A stretch of DNA of 64,000 bases from NCBI RefSeq assembly GCF_033845285.1, contig NZ_JAWXCX010000001.1, positions 2,557,495 to 2,621,494 on the forward strand. Direction: 5' to 3'. The notes beneath the pieces were generated by a model. It saw only the letters and a program-made list of their open reading frames with translations, searched no databases and was not told the DNA's origin. This document shows, piece by piece, positions 52,699 to 61,259 of the stretch. Position numbers and translations under genes: made by a program. This DNA comes from Marinococcus sp. PL1-022. GTDB taxonomy: Bacteria > Bacillota > Bacilli > Bacillales > Marinococcaceae. The stretch's first letter is position 1, and every line of letters begins with the position of its first letter.

Positions 52699-54180
52699 TT
52701 ATTGTCCGCGTTTTTGGTCGAGGTTTAAGGTCTTGACAATGCCTACGCACATTAAAATGACAATGACTGAGAGCGGCAGTGCGCTGACCACAATCGCGGT
52801 CTGGAAGGCACTCAGGCCGCCGACTACTAATAGTATCGCAGTGACAGAGACAAAGAAGACGCCCCACATAATTTTAATCGTCACCGGCGGGTTCAGACTG
52901 CCCCCGGTCGTCTGCATCCCGAGCACAAATGTCGCAGAGTCCGCGGTAGTCACGAAGAATATCGTCACCACAATAATGGCAAATACGGACATAATGCCCC
53001 CGAGCGGATACGTTTCAAGCACATAAAACAGCGCCGTTTCGAGCGACTGCGATGACACCTCGCGTCCTTCAAACAGCTCGAGGAAAATCGCGCTTCCGCC
53101 AAGCGTGCTGAACCAGAAGAACGAAACGATCGATGGCACAAGCAGCACCCCGGCCATAAATTCACGAATTGTCCGGCCTCTTGAAATCCGGGCTACAAAC
53201 ATCCCGACAAATGGTGTCCAAGAAATCCACCAGGCCCAGTAGAAGACGGTCCAGTTCTGCGTCCAGGAGGCTTCCTGCTCATCGATCGGATCCATCCGCA
53301 GTCCCCAGCCAAGGAAGTTCTGTACGTAATCCGACAGGCCGGAAGCAAACATGTTAATTAAAAAGAGCGTCGGTCCGGCAATCAGCATAAACAACAGCAG
53401 GATGCCGGTCAGGCTCAGGTTGATGTTACTTAAATACTTGATGCCGCGCTGAATCCCCGTGCTTGCTGATGTTACGAAGATAATCGTCACAATCGTCATG
53501 ATAATGAACTGCACGCCGAGATTATACGGCACGTCGAAAATAAACTGCAGGCCGGCGTTAATCTGCTGGGATCCGAGCCCGAGCGAGGCGGCGACCCCGA
53601 ATAATGTAGCAAATACGGCAATAATATCAACCACGTTTGCAACCGGGCCGTACGCATATTTGCCGAGCACCGGCCGGAGCGTCGTACTCATCAGTCCCGG
53701 TGCCTGGTAGCGGAACTGCTGCAGAGCGAGCGCCAGCGCTACCAGCGCATAGATCGCCCAGGCATGCAGTCCCCAGTGAAGCCACGTCGAGGAAACACCC
53801 CGGATGGCATCACCTTCTGCACCGCCCTCACCGTTTGGCGGGCTCGAAAAGTGCCCGATCGGCTCGGACACCCCGTAAAAGAGCAGCCCGATCCCGATAC
53901 CGGCAGAAAACAGCATCGTAAACCAGGTGAGCCGGTTAAACTCCGGCTTTTCATCCGGTTTGCCGAGCCGCACCTTTCCGTATTTACTGAATCCCAGGTA
54001 GACGGCGAAAATTAACAGAAGCGTCACTAAAATCTGAAAATACCAGCCGAAATGCACAAATACAAACGCCTGGGCAGCACTCATTGCTGCTTCAAGCTGC
54101 GCAGTAAAAAATACGCCGAACGCTAAGAATAATAGGATAAGAACGATCGACACTTTTAAAACCGTCGTCATTTTTCTCAT
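52699..54180 (-). CDS. BCCT-family betaine/carnitine/choline transporter
   Basis: 493 residues from the ATG at 54180 (GGAGGAGG upstream; the frame to 54303 is rejected). Twelve membrane helices carry the BCCT signature FYWAWWISWTPFVGMFVARISRGRT and AGIGIGLLFYGVSEPIGH. Members import quaternary amines with Na+ or H+. Being divergent from a GbsR regulator and carnitine genes, it most likely carries L-carnitine or glycine betaine; that assignment is inference from context. Confidence 0.92.
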   Translation of the reverse strand: MRKMTTVLKVSIVLILLFLAFGVFFTAQLEAAMSAAQAFVFVHFGWYFQILVTLLLIFAVYLGFSKYGKVRLGKPDEKPEFNRLTWFTMLFSAGIGIGLLFYGVSEPIGHFSSPPNGEGGAEGDAIRGVSSTWLHWGLHAWAIYALVALALALQQFRYQAPGLMSTTLRPVLGKYAYGPVANVVDIIAVFATLFGVAASLGLGSQQINAGLQFIFDVPYNLGVQFIIMTIVTIIFVTSASTGIQRGIKYLSNINLSLTGILLLFMLIAGPTLFLINMFASGLSDYVQNFLGWGLRMDPIDEQEASWTQNWTVFYWAWWISWTPFVGMFVARISRGRTIREFMAGVLLVPSIVSFFWFSTLGGSAIFLELFEGREVSSQSLETALFYVLETYPLGGIMSVFAIIVVTIFFVTTADSATFVLGMQTTGGSLNPPVTIKIMWGVFFVSVTAILLVVGGLSAFQTAIVVSALPLSVIVILMCVGIVKTLNLDQKRGQ

Positions 54181-54298
54181 TATGTATGTACCTCCTCCAT
54201 AGTCTTTCCGCTGCACTCGTTCACAACGTCCTTCATTATAGAGAAAGCCCTTTGAAAAGGAAAAACGCGTAAGCCCGCAAAAATCGCCGTAAAATCTA

Positions 54299-54314
54299 TG
54301 CAATTTTTATTGCA
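54299..54314. promoter_or_regulatory. TGCAAT-N4-ATTGCA palindrome, possible GbsR operator
   Basis: A perfect inverted repeat in the 273-bp divergent region between the BCCT and GbsR-type genes, about 120 bp upstream of the BCCT start. Confidence 0.5.
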
Positions 54315-54453
54315 CAGAGTTTATAGTTCATTATCTTATATTTCCTTCCTTTTTCGCCATTAGTGAGCCCAACCTGCGTTTTTGTCTTTTTTTTGAAACA
54401 TGATACAGTTAGACGCGTGGAAAACAGAGAAGGAATGATAAAGGGGGAGCGCC

Positions 54454-55029
54454 ATGAGTGCCTCAGGGGATAAAAGCCAGCTGCTTGAACAATTGAATGA
54501 AACCGAACGGCAGATTGCCGACCGCATTTCCGACAATATGAATACGTTTGGCGTGTCATCAACGATCGGCCGGCTGCTCGGCATTATTTACATGAACCGC
54601 GAGCCGATGACGCTCGATGACCTGGCCGAAGCAACCGGAATGAGCAAGACCCGGATGAGCCAGGTGATGCGGCAGATGATTTCATTAAACATTGCGGAAA
54701 AAGAGCATGTCAAAGGCAGCCGCAAGGAGCATTACAATGTGGAAAACGATTATGTGCAGACGTTTGTGTCCCTGTTTACGACAAACTGGCGGGAAGTGAT
54801 CAGCAAAAACCGCCAGTTTGCCAACAAGCTGCAGCGCGAAATCAATGAGGTCGCTGCTGCAAGCGACGGTTCAGCTGAGGTAGACCAGAAAATTACCGAG
54901 CTCCGTAAAGAGCTCGACGAATGGGTCGCATATTATAACTGGATCAGCCGTCTCGTCGAATTTTTCGAAAGCGGAGATATTTTCGACGCTGTTCCAATAG
55001 AGAGAAATGATAAAGGAGAAGATAAATAA
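54454..55029 (+). CDS. GbsR/MarR-type regulator of quaternary-amine genes
   Basis: 191 residues. Winged helix: SSTIGRLLGIIYMNREPMTLDDLAEATGMSKTRMSQVMRQMISLNIAEK, then the strand pair HVKGSRKEHYNVEND and C-terminal helices for dimerisation, as in GbsR, the choline-responsive repressor of betaine genes. The ATG follows AAAGGGGGAG. It shares one base with the next start (TAATG), so it is co-translated with the catabolic genes. Confidence 0.88.
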   Translation: MSASGDKSQLLEQLNETERQIADRISDNMNTFGVSSTIGRLLGIIYMNREPMTLDDLAEATGMSKTRMSQVMRQMISLNIAEKEHVKGSRKEHYNVENDYVQTFVSLFTTNWREVISKNRQFANKLQREINEVAAASDGSAEVDQKITELRKELDEWVAYYNWISRLVEFFESGDIFDAVPIERNDKGEDK

Positions 55030-55910
55030 TGGGCCAGAAAACAATTATTACAAGCGCCGTTACAGGCGCCGGAGAAACGACAGACAAAAGCCAGCATGTT
55101 CCCGTAACACCGGAAGCTATCGCCCGTGACGCCATCGAAGCAGCCAAAGCAGGAGCCGCAGTCGCCCACATTCACGTGCGCGATCCAAAAACAGGAGCCT
55201 ACAGCTTTGACCCCGCCCTCTTCCAGGAGGTCGTAGAGCGCGTCCGCGAAAGCGACATCGACGTCGTGCTGAACCTTACAGCCGGAGGCGGCGGCGATTT
55301 TGTTCCCGACCAGAAGCACCCTGCCACCGGCGGCGGCGGCACCTTTATACAGACACCGGAGGAGCGCCACCTTCCGGTCGGAAAATATCTTCCGGAAATA
55401 TGCACCCTCGACTGCGGCAGCCTGAACTTCGGCGACCAGGTGTACCTCGGCCCGGCCGGCTGGCTGCGTGAGCAGGCATCGCTGATTCAGCAGAGCGGCG
55501 TGAAGGCAGAAATGGAGTGCTTTGATACCGGCCACGTCCGCTTTGCCAACCAGCTTGTCCGCGAAGGCCTCGTGGACGGCGATCCGCTCTACCAGTTCTG
55601 CCTCGGCATTCCGTGGGGCGCAGAAGCTGATGCGGAAACGATGCTTCATATGAGGCATCACCTGCCGGAGGGCGCCAACTGGTCCGCTTTCGGTATCGGC
55701 CGCATGCAGATTCCGATGGTTGCCCAGGCAGCTCTTCTTGGCGGCAACGTCCGTGTCGGCCTCGAGGACAACCTTTACCTTGAAAAAGGCGTGCTCGGCA
55801 CAAACGCCCAGCTCGTCGATAAAGCCGTGCAGCTGCTGCAAACGCTGAACGTAGAACCAATGACCCCGCAGGAAGCACGCGATACGCTCGGCCTAACGAA
55901 ACAATCTTAA
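55029..55910 (+). CDS. BKACE-family 3-dehydrocarnitine cleavage enzyme
   Basis: 293 residues, TIM barrel with the BKACE pattern: ITSAVTGAGETTDKSQHVPVTPEAIA, AHIHVRDPKTGAYSF with zinc His residues, NLTAGGGGDF, DCGSLNFG and GLEDNLYLEKGVLGTNAQLV. BKACE enzymes condense a beta-keto acid with acetyl-CoA and release acetoacetate. Followed by carnitine dehydrogenase and a thioesterase, the expected substrate is 3-dehydrocarnitine, giving betainyl-CoA. Substrate assigned by context. Confidence 0.88.
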   Translation: MGQKTIITSAVTGAGETTDKSQHVPVTPEAIARDAIEAAKAGAAVAHIHVRDPKTGAYSFDPALFQEVVERVRESDIDVVLNLTAGGGGDFVPDQKHPATGGGGTFIQTPEERHLPVGKYLPEICTLDCGSLNFGDQVYLGPAGWLREQASLIQQSGVKAEMECFDTGHVRFANQLVREGLVDGDPLYQFCLGIPWGAEADAETMLHMRHHLPEGANWSAFGIGRMQIPMVAQAALLGGNVRVGLEDNLYLEKGVLGTNAQLVDKAVQLLQTLNVEPMTPQEARDTLGLTKQS

Positions 55911-55927
55911 ATCTTTAGGAGGACCTC

Positions 55928-56899
55928 ATGAATCCAACAACAACTACTATTGCCGTCATCGGAACCGGTGTGATCGGAAACGGATGGATCGCCCGTTTCC
56001 TCGCGCACGGCTTTCACGTTATCGCCTGTGATCCGGCGGACGGCGCCGAAGAAAAAACCCACAGCACCGTCGCGTCGCTTTGGCCGAAGCTGAAGGAAAA
56101 TGGCATGCACGACGATGCTTCCATCGATAAGCTTACATTTACGACTGATATTACAGATGCTGTCTCGAACGCTGCCCTTGTTCAGGAAAACGTACCCGAG
56201 CGCGAGGACATCAAACGAAGCGTGCTCGCCCAGATTGATGAACACGCGCCGGCCGAAGCCATCATTGCCTCAAGCACATCCGGCTACAAGCCGACAACAC
56301 TGCAGACCGACTGCACCCGCCATCCGGAGCGCGTCATCGTTGCCCACCCGTTCCATCCCGTCTACCTGCTCCCGCTTGTGGAGCTCTCCGGCGGTGAGCA
56401 GACCACGAGTGCCGAAATGGAGCATGCGCAGGCGATATATGAACTTGCCGGCATGAAGCCGCTTGTGATGAAGGGCGAGGTGGACGGCCATATTGCCGAC
56501 CGCCTGATGGAAGCCCTCTGGCGGGAAGCCCTTCACATCGTTAATGACGGCCACGCCACCACCGAGGAAGTCGACAAAGCGATCGTCTACGGCGCCGGTC
56601 TCCGCTGGGCGCTGATGGGACCGTTTTTGACCTTTCATCTGGCCGGAGGGGACAAAGGTATGACCCACATGCTCGAGCAGTTCGGCCCGGCTCTGAAAGC
56701 GCCGTGGACCAAGCTGGAAGCACCAGAGCTCACTCCGGAGCTGAGCGAAAAAGTGATCGAGGGCACGAAGGAGCAGTCCGGGGATAAAAGCGTCGCCGAG
56801 CTTGAAGAGCGCCGCGATGAATTTCTTTTAAAGCTGATGAACCTGCTGCACGAAGGCAGCTACTGGCCGGCTGAAAAGGTGGAGAGCCATGACAGATAA
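55928..56899 (+). CDS. L-carnitine dehydrogenase (3-hydroxyacyl-CoA dehydrogenase fold)
   Basis: 323 residues. NAD-binding IAVIGTGVIGNGWIARFLAHGF with the acidic DPADGAEE after strand 2; catalytic region ASSTSGYKPTTLQ and the His in VIVAHPFHPVYLLPLVEL. The C-terminal helical domain has KGEVDGHIADRLMEALWREALHIV. It oxidises carnitine to 3-dehydrocarnitine. The ATG follows TAGGAGG; the gene overlaps the thioesterase gene by 11 bp. Confidence 0.88.
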   Translation: MNPTTTTIAVIGTGVIGNGWIARFLAHGFHVIACDPADGAEEKTHSTVASLWPKLKENGMHDDASIDKLTFTTDITDAVSNAALVQENVPEREDIKRSVLAQIDEHAPAEAIIASSTSGYKPTTLQTDCTRHPERVIVAHPFHPVYLLPLVELSGGEQTTSAEMEHAQAIYELAGMKPLVMKGEVDGHIADRLMEALWREALHIVNDGHATTEEVDKAIVYGAGLRWALMGPFLTFHLAGGDKGMTHMLEQFGPALKAPWTKLEAPELTPELSEKVIEGTKEQSGDKSVAELEERRDEFLLKLMNLLHEGSYWPAEKVESHDR

Positions 56900-57359
56900 C
56901 CATACCGTATGGAACGGGCGCGTGGAAAAGGAATGGGTGGATTACAACGGGCACATGAACGATGCGGCCTACGCTGTTGTTTTCAGCCGCGCGCTGGACG
57001 CGCTGCTTGAAGACGCCGGCCTGACCGCCCGCTTTATCGAACAGGAGAAGTACACCGTATTCACCCTCGAGACGCACCTGATGTATCTGGCGGAGGCCCA
57101 CCAGGACCAGCCGCTCGCTGTGTCAGCGATGATCCTCGACCAGGACGCCAAGCGGCTGCATCTGTGGTTTGAGATGCAGAATAAGCAGAACGAAACGATT
57201 GCCACGAGCGAACAAATGGTCATGGGAATGGATCAGGCCGCCGGCCGCCCTGCCCCATTCCCCAAAACGCTTCAGCAGAGCTTTGCCGGCCTTCCGGTTC
57301 TTACTCCGGAAAGCTGGCCCGCCAAAGCCGGTCGCTCGATTGGAATTAAACGAAAATAA
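56889..57359 (+). CDS. hot-dog thioesterase, probable betainyl-CoA thioesterase
   Basis: 156 residues, 4HBT hot-dog fold: VEKEWVDYNGHMNDAAYAVVFSRALDALL with the catalytic Asp-containing helix, then THLMYLAEAHQDQPLAVSAMI and IATSEQMVMGMD. In carnitine operons this enzyme frees glycine betaine from betainyl-CoA. Last gene of the operon; terminator follows. Confidence 0.85.
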   Translation: MTDNHTVWNGRVEKEWVDYNGHMNDAAYAVVFSRALDALLEDAGLTARFIEQEKYTVFTLETHLMYLAEAHQDQPLAVSAMILDQDAKRLHLWFEMQNKQNETIATSEQMVMGMDQAAGRPAPFPKTLQQSFAGLPVLTPESWPAKAGRSIGIKRK

Positions 57360-57365
57360 CACAGC

Positions 57366-57406
57366 ATCAGCCGGTACTCTTGATGAGAGCGCCGGCTGAT
57401 TTTTTA
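57366..57406 (+). terminator. intrinsic terminator
   Basis: ATCAGCCGG and CCGGCTGAT arms with TTTTTT after the thioesterase gene. Confidence 0.9.
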
Positions 57407-57480
57407 CATTGTCCAATTTTTAGCTTAACAACCGCCCGCGGCAGGAATAGGCACATAGAGAGAAGAAAGGAGTGGCGCCG

Positions 57481-58371
57481 ATGCCTGCATGGAGAACCTA
57501 TCTGTTGACCGCGCTTCTACGCGCGTTTCAAATACGAATGCGCCGCTATTCGCCGACCCACATTACCCCGCCCGCGGCATATACGGTCCGCACGGATTCC
57601 TACATCGTGGAAACGGCGGCTGGCGCGACGCCCGTACACATTTATTATCCCGAAGCAGCCGAAGGCCAGGCTCTTCCGGTATTTGTAAACCTGCACGGCG
57701 GTGGCTTTTTCATGGGCAGCTATGCCGATGATGAAGGCTGGGGCCGGCACGTGGCCGAGCTCACGCCCTGTGTGGTTGTAAATATTGATTATCATCTGGC
57801 CCCGCGCAGCCGGTTTCCGTTCTCTATATTTGAAGTCCGGGACGTGCTCATGTGGCTGCAAGCCCAGGAGGAGCGGCTCGGGCTGAATATGGAGCGCTTT
57901 GCCCTTGGCGGGCACAGTGCCGGCGGCAACATTGCCGCATCAACGCTGCTGCTTTTACGCGACACCGGCGCACCGATGCCGGCAGTTCAAATTTTGGACT
58001 CGCCAATTCTTGACCTCGCGACCGATCCCCGCGAAAAACCGTCCTTTCCCGGAGCGATTCCCATTTTTGTCGCGGATCTGTTCACGGCAAGCTACCTGGA
58101 AACGAGCCAGAACGCTGCGCACCCGTATATTTCCCCGCTCCATGCGGAATCACTCGAAGGGCTGCCACCGACGCTTGTGTTCACCCCGGAATATGATTCC
58201 CTCGCCCGGGAAGCCTTCCGGTACGCGGAGCGCTTAAAACGGGAGGGCGTGCCCGCAGAGTATCAGATGTTCCCAAAAACCATTCATGCGTTTACCCATG
58301 TCGGACGAAAAAGCACCGCAAAAAAAGCGTGGGGACTTGTCGTCTCCACGCTTCAGGCCCGCCTGCTGTAG
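57481..58371 (+). CDS. HSL-type alpha/beta hydrolase (esterase), paralogue 2
   Basis: 296 residues from the ATG at 57481 (AAAGGAG eight bases before; an in-frame GTG at 57472 is inside that site's spacing). Motifs: LHGGGFFMGS, VVNIDYHLAPRSRFPF, GGHSAGGN, PEYDSLAREAFRY and the late His in KTIHAFTH. Very similar along its whole length to the hydrolase at 35285-36175, implying gene duplication. Cytoplasmic, small-ester substrate unknown. Confidence 0.9.
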   Translation: MPAWRTYLLTALLRAFQIRMRRYSPTHITPPAAYTVRTDSYIVETAAGATPVHIYYPEAAEGQALPVFVNLHGGGFFMGSYADDEGWGRHVAELTPCVVVNIDYHLAPRSRFPFSIFEVRDVLMWLQAQEERLGLNMERFALGGHSAGGNIAASTLLLLRDTGAPMPAVQILDSPILDLATDPREKPSFPGAIPIFVADLFTASYLETSQNAAHPYISPLHAESLEGLPPTLVFTPEYDSLAREAFRYAERLKREGVPAEYQMFPKTIHAFTHVGRKSTAKKAWGLVVSTLQARLL

Positions 58372-58380
58372 GCGGGCTTT
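58357..58380. terminator. intrinsic terminator overlapping the esterase stop
   Basis: GCCCGC and GCGGGC arms around CTGCTGTAG. The short T-tract makes it weak on the plus strand. Confidence 0.6.
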
Positions 58381-58384
58381 CGTA

Positions 58385-58765
58385 TTACTCTCTCGGATGC
58401 GCCGGCTGCTGATCGAGAATTTCCTTCAGCACCCAGGCGTGATTTCGCTTTACGTCCTCCGACGAAAATACGAGCGTCACGTCCTTGTCCTGCATCCGTA
58501 CAATTTCTTTCAGGCGCTGCAATTCCTCGCGCTTGAGCTCATCCTGCTCAAGCTCTGCCTTGTATGCTTCCTTGAAGCTCTCAAACTTTTTCGGCTCGTC
58601 TTCAAGCGCCTTCTGGAGCTCCTTCGACGGAGCAACGCCATCCACCCATTCATGAATATCAGCGCGCACCTCTTCGACTTCATTCGGCCATTCCTTCTCG
58701 ACAAAAATCCGGTAGCCGTCGTCCGTATCTGCTTTCTTATGGAGCCGTTTGCAGTATATTGGCAT
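58385..58765 (-). CDS. DUF488-family protein, YeaO-like
   Basis: 126 residues from the ATG at 58765 (AGAAGG nine bases upstream). The pattern RIFVEKEWPNEV, then ADIHEWVDGVAPSKELQKAL and VTLVFSSEDVKRNHAWVLKEIL matches DUF488/YeaO, where WP-G and AP-S-L are conserved. Soluble, function unknown. Single gene. Confidence 0.8.
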   Translation of the reverse strand: MPIYCKRLHKKADTDDGYRIFVEKEWPNEVEEVRADIHEWVDGVAPSKELQKALEDEPKKFESFKEAYKAELEQDELKREELQRLKEIVRMQDKDVTLVFSSEDVKRNHAWVLKEILDQQPAHPRE

Positions 58766-58957
58766 TGGTATCATCCTTCTTTTGTATAGTATGAAACGTC
58801 TCTTCCCGGCTCTTTCCTTTCCAAGGAGGCGGGCAAACGTGCAAATGAACCAAAATACTCGCCCATCCTCCTATCACCGCTATTATTTTTTTCTTCTTCT
58901 CATATTTATTTTTATAAATACCTATAGTATATTAGTAAGCAGAAAGGAGGGAAAATA

Positions 58958-59116
58958 GTGGTTAAGGATATCGTGGAGAATGTATTCACTCTCATTCTCA
59001 CCTTCTTGTTCACGATGAGCCTGTACTACGATGTGCAACTGAAACGTCAGCAGGCAAAACACGAGCAGGAAACACAAAAAAAGCACCGCTCTCGCTCTAC
59101 GAGAAGACGGCGCTAG
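58958..59116 (+). CDS. 52-residue membrane peptide, unknown
   Basis: It starts at GTG 58958, six bases after AAAGGAGGG. An N-terminal hydrophobic helix (IVENVFTLILTFLFTMSLYY) is followed by a Lys/Gln-rich helix and an Arg-rich tail (KKHRSRSTRRRR). The shape is seen in small proteins of phages, plasmids and integrative elements. No family recognised. Confidence 0.55.
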   Translation: MVKDIVENVFTLILTFLFTMSLYYDVQLKRQQAKHEQETQKKHRSRSTRRRR

Positions 59117-59123
59117 TAACCAA

Positions 59124-59141
59124 GGGGGAGTACGCTCCCCC
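59124..59141. other. GGGGGAG-TACG-CTCCCCC hairpin
   Basis: A perfect 7-bp stem with a tetraloop, 21 bp before the next small gene, which itself lacks a clear ribosome site. It could end or modulate transcription, but no T-run follows. Confidence 0.5.
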
Positions 59142-59161
59142 ATCCTTAATCACAGTATACA

Positions 59162-59359
59162 ATGAAAAACTGGTTCCGACAAGCCTGGCGTAACGAGCTG
59201 GCGCTACTGCTTCTAACCGTTTGGTATGTTTCCCGTTCGGACTTTCCGCAGCTCGGTGTATTCGAGGCGGCAGGCCTTGCGATGCTTGGCACTGCCTACC
59301 TTCTCTACATTGTAAAGCTCTATTATACCTGGCAATTAAGGAAGATGACCTATGAATAA
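59162..59359 (+). CDS. 65-residue membrane protein, unknown
   Basis: Two hydrophobic helices (about residues 13-25 and 33-55) between Arg/Lys-rich ends. No ribosome site is evident before the ATG; translation may depend on coupling. It overlaps the next gene by 8 bp, which supports it being real. Family not recognised. Confidence 0.5.
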   Translation: MKNWFRQAWRNELALLLLTVWYVSRSDFPQLGVFEAAGLAMLGTAYLLYIVKLYYTWQLRKMTYE

Positions 59360-59576
59360 GAACGAACTGTCCGAATTGCTCGATGATTACTGTTATACGA
59401 AACAGGAAGCGGCCGACATTCTCGGCATCAGCATGCAGCGCCTTGGCACGCTAATCCAAAACGGCAAACTCACTCCCGTTCCACACCCTGGGACCAAACT
59501 TTTTTTAAAAACCGATGTGCATGCCCGTCTGGAAGACCAAGAAGAGCTGCGGAAACGATACTATCATCGTCCTTAA
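59352..59576 (+). CDS. small helix-turn-helix protein, excisionase-like
   Basis: 74 residues: YTKQEAADILGISMQRLGTLIQNGKL then a wing TPVPHPGTKLFLKTDVHAR, the MerR/excisionase-type winged helix (HTH_17). The ATG follows TAAGGAAG. With the two small membrane-protein genes before it, this looks like a fragment of a mobile element or an independent micro-operon. Followed by a terminator. Confidence 0.7.
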   Translation: MNKNELSELLDDYCYTKQEAADILGISMQRLGTLIQNGKLTPVPHPGTKLFLKTDVHARLEDQEELRKRYYHRP

Positions 59577-59582
59577 ACTAAA

Positions 59583-59609
59583 GAGCCCTTGCATAGGGGC
59601 TCTTTTTTC
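59583..59609 (+). terminator. intrinsic terminator
   Basis: GAGCCC and GGGCTC arms with TTTTTT. Between it and 59758 I see no supported gene, only short broken frames on the minus strand. Confidence 0.85.
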
Positions 59610-59758
59610 AGTTAAAACGGATCGATCTAATTAACCACCGGTTCCATATCCAGTTCTGGAATGTTAATCTCCTCTATTATGCTTCCATAATACATCTAGG
59701 TCCGTTTCCCGATATCGGCTATTTACCTATTCGCTTTCCTCATACGAAACCGCAGTCA

Positions 59759-59935
59759 TTAGAACAACCCCCGTTCTTTCTTTATTCGTGCCAGGGCTTC
59801 CGCTTCTTCAGGGAGTCTCGGACGGTTTCGCTGCATCATTTCCTCGGGATAGGAACGCGCCTGCTCCACGGCGGAAACGAGATATTCATTCCGCTTTATC
59901 GTATCGCGAACCTGCTGCGTGGATCTATACCGCAT
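59759..59935 (-). CDS. 58-residue protein, unknown
   Basis: The ATG at 59935 follows AAAGGAGG at good spacing. The product is soluble, highly charged and helical: RYRSTQQVRDTIKRNEYLVS, then EQARSYPEEMMQRNRPRLPEEAEALARIKKERG. No family recognised. It faces the excisionase-like micro-operon and may belong to the same foreign segment. Confidence 0.6.
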   Translation of the reverse strand: MRYRSTQQVRDTIKRNEYLVSAVEQARSYPEEMMQRNRPRLPEEAEALARIKKERGLF

Positions 59936-60018
59936 GCGGTTCCCTCCTTTCTTCTTGCTTCATTATATTATAGCATGAGTATGCCCAACCCTCTCTGCAG
60001 TATGCTTCTTTTAACATT

Positions 60019-61239
60019 CTACTGCCACAGGTCTGCAATTCCCTGAAGCGATAGAAACCCTGCGACCAAGGTGACCAGCACTGCGACAATTCCGAATATG
60101 AGCATCCATGCCGGGTGCCTGTAGTCCCCGACAATGGATTTTTTCCTGGATGCCAAAAGCACCGATCCAAGGGTTAATGGAAGAATTAACCCGTTTAATG
60201 CGCCGGCCACGATTAGCAATGTGACCGGTTCGCCAACAATAGCGAACACGATCGTTGAAAAAGCAATAAAGCCGACGATCAGCCATTTATAATACTTTTC
60301 AAGCTGCGGATGAAAGGAACGGATAAATGAAACGCTCGTATATGCCGAGCCGATCACGGAGCTGATCGCAGCCGACCACAGCACCACGCCGAATATTTTA
60401 TACCCAACGTCGCCGAGAGCGATCTGAAACACAGAAGCTGCCGGGTTACCTTCATCAAGCGTATACCCTGCGGATACGACACCCAGCACGGCGAGAAATA
60501 AAAGCACTCTCATAATCCCGGTCGTTAAGATACCGAAGTTTGCGGCTTTTGTCACGAGCGGCAGGGCTTCTCTTCCCTGAAATCCACGGTCGATCAGCCG
60601 GTGGGCACCGGCGAAGGTAATATAGCCGCCCACAGTACCGCCGACAAGCGTTACGACCGGAAGCACGAGCGCTGCGTAATCCTCCGGGAACACGCTGCGA
60701 ACCACGGCTTCCCCAACCGGCGGATTCGTCGTGATCATGACGTAGCCTACCATGACGATCATCACTACACCCAGAATCGGAATCAAAATATCAATGACTT
60801 TTTCTGCGCTCTTCACGGTAAAAATGATAATCGCTATCACGCCGGTGATCACCGCCCCCACCTCCGGGGAAATGCCGAACAGCACGTTAATGCCAAGACC
60901 TGCACCGGCTACGTTTCCGATGTTAAAGGCAATACCGCCGAGCACGATGAGGGCTGCGACCAAGTAGCCGAGGCCCGGAAACACCATGTTTGCCACATCC
61001 TGTCCCCGTTTCCCTGAGACAACCAGCACCCGCCAGATATTCAACTGAGCGCCTATATCAATAATAATCGATGCTAAAATGGCAAAAGCAAAACTCGCCA
61101 GAAACTGAGATGTGAATTGGGTCGTCTGCGTTAAGAATGCCGGGCCGATGGAGGAGGTCGCCATTAAAAAAATAGCTCCCCACAACACCCGCCGCTGGAC
61201 GCCTTTTTTCAACAGATCGCTTTGGTTTTGGTCCATCAT
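60019..61239 (-). CDS. NRAMP-related membrane transporter, YcsG-like
   Basis: 406 residues, about eleven membrane helices. Similarity to NRAMP proteins is in the overall layout and the ATSSIGPAFLTQTTQFTSQFLASF start and TFAGAHRLIDRGFQG block. However the metal-binding DPGN of helix 1 is replaced by SSIGP and the MPH of helix 6 is not seen, so it probably does not carry Mn or Fe. B. subtilis YcsG, of this branch, sits with 5-oxoproline genes. Here it ends an operon of nitrilase, DUF2848 and transporter. Confidence 0.85.
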   Translation of the reverse strand: MMDQNQSDLLKKGVQRRVLWGAIFLMATSSIGPAFLTQTTQFTSQFLASFAFAILASIIIDIGAQLNIWRVLVVSGKRGQDVANMVFPGLGYLVAALIVLGGIAFNIGNVAGAGLGINVLFGISPEVGAVITGVIAIIIFTVKSAEKVIDILIPILGVVMIVMVGYVMITTNPPVGEAVVRSVFPEDYAALVLPVVTLVGGTVGGYITFAGAHRLIDRGFQGREALPLVTKAANFGILTTGIMRVLLFLAVLGVVSAGYTLDEGNPAASVFQIALGDVGYKIFGVVLWSAAISSVIGSAYTSVSFIRSFHPQLEKYYKWLIVGFIAFSTIVFAIVGEPVTLLIVAGALNGLILPLTLGSVLLASRKKSIVGDYRHPAWMLIFGIVAVLVTLVAGFLSLQGIADLWQ

Positions 61240-61259
61240 TCACCGCCGCCTTTCTTCTA

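Noticed and set aside
59627-59695. 22-residue frame ending near 59627 on the minus strand
   Set aside because: Too short, no ribosome site; perhaps a remnant of a decayed gene but not supportable.
60019-61239. Manganese transporter MntH
   Set aside because: The DPGN metal-binding motif of helix 1 is absent and the operon context is catabolic.
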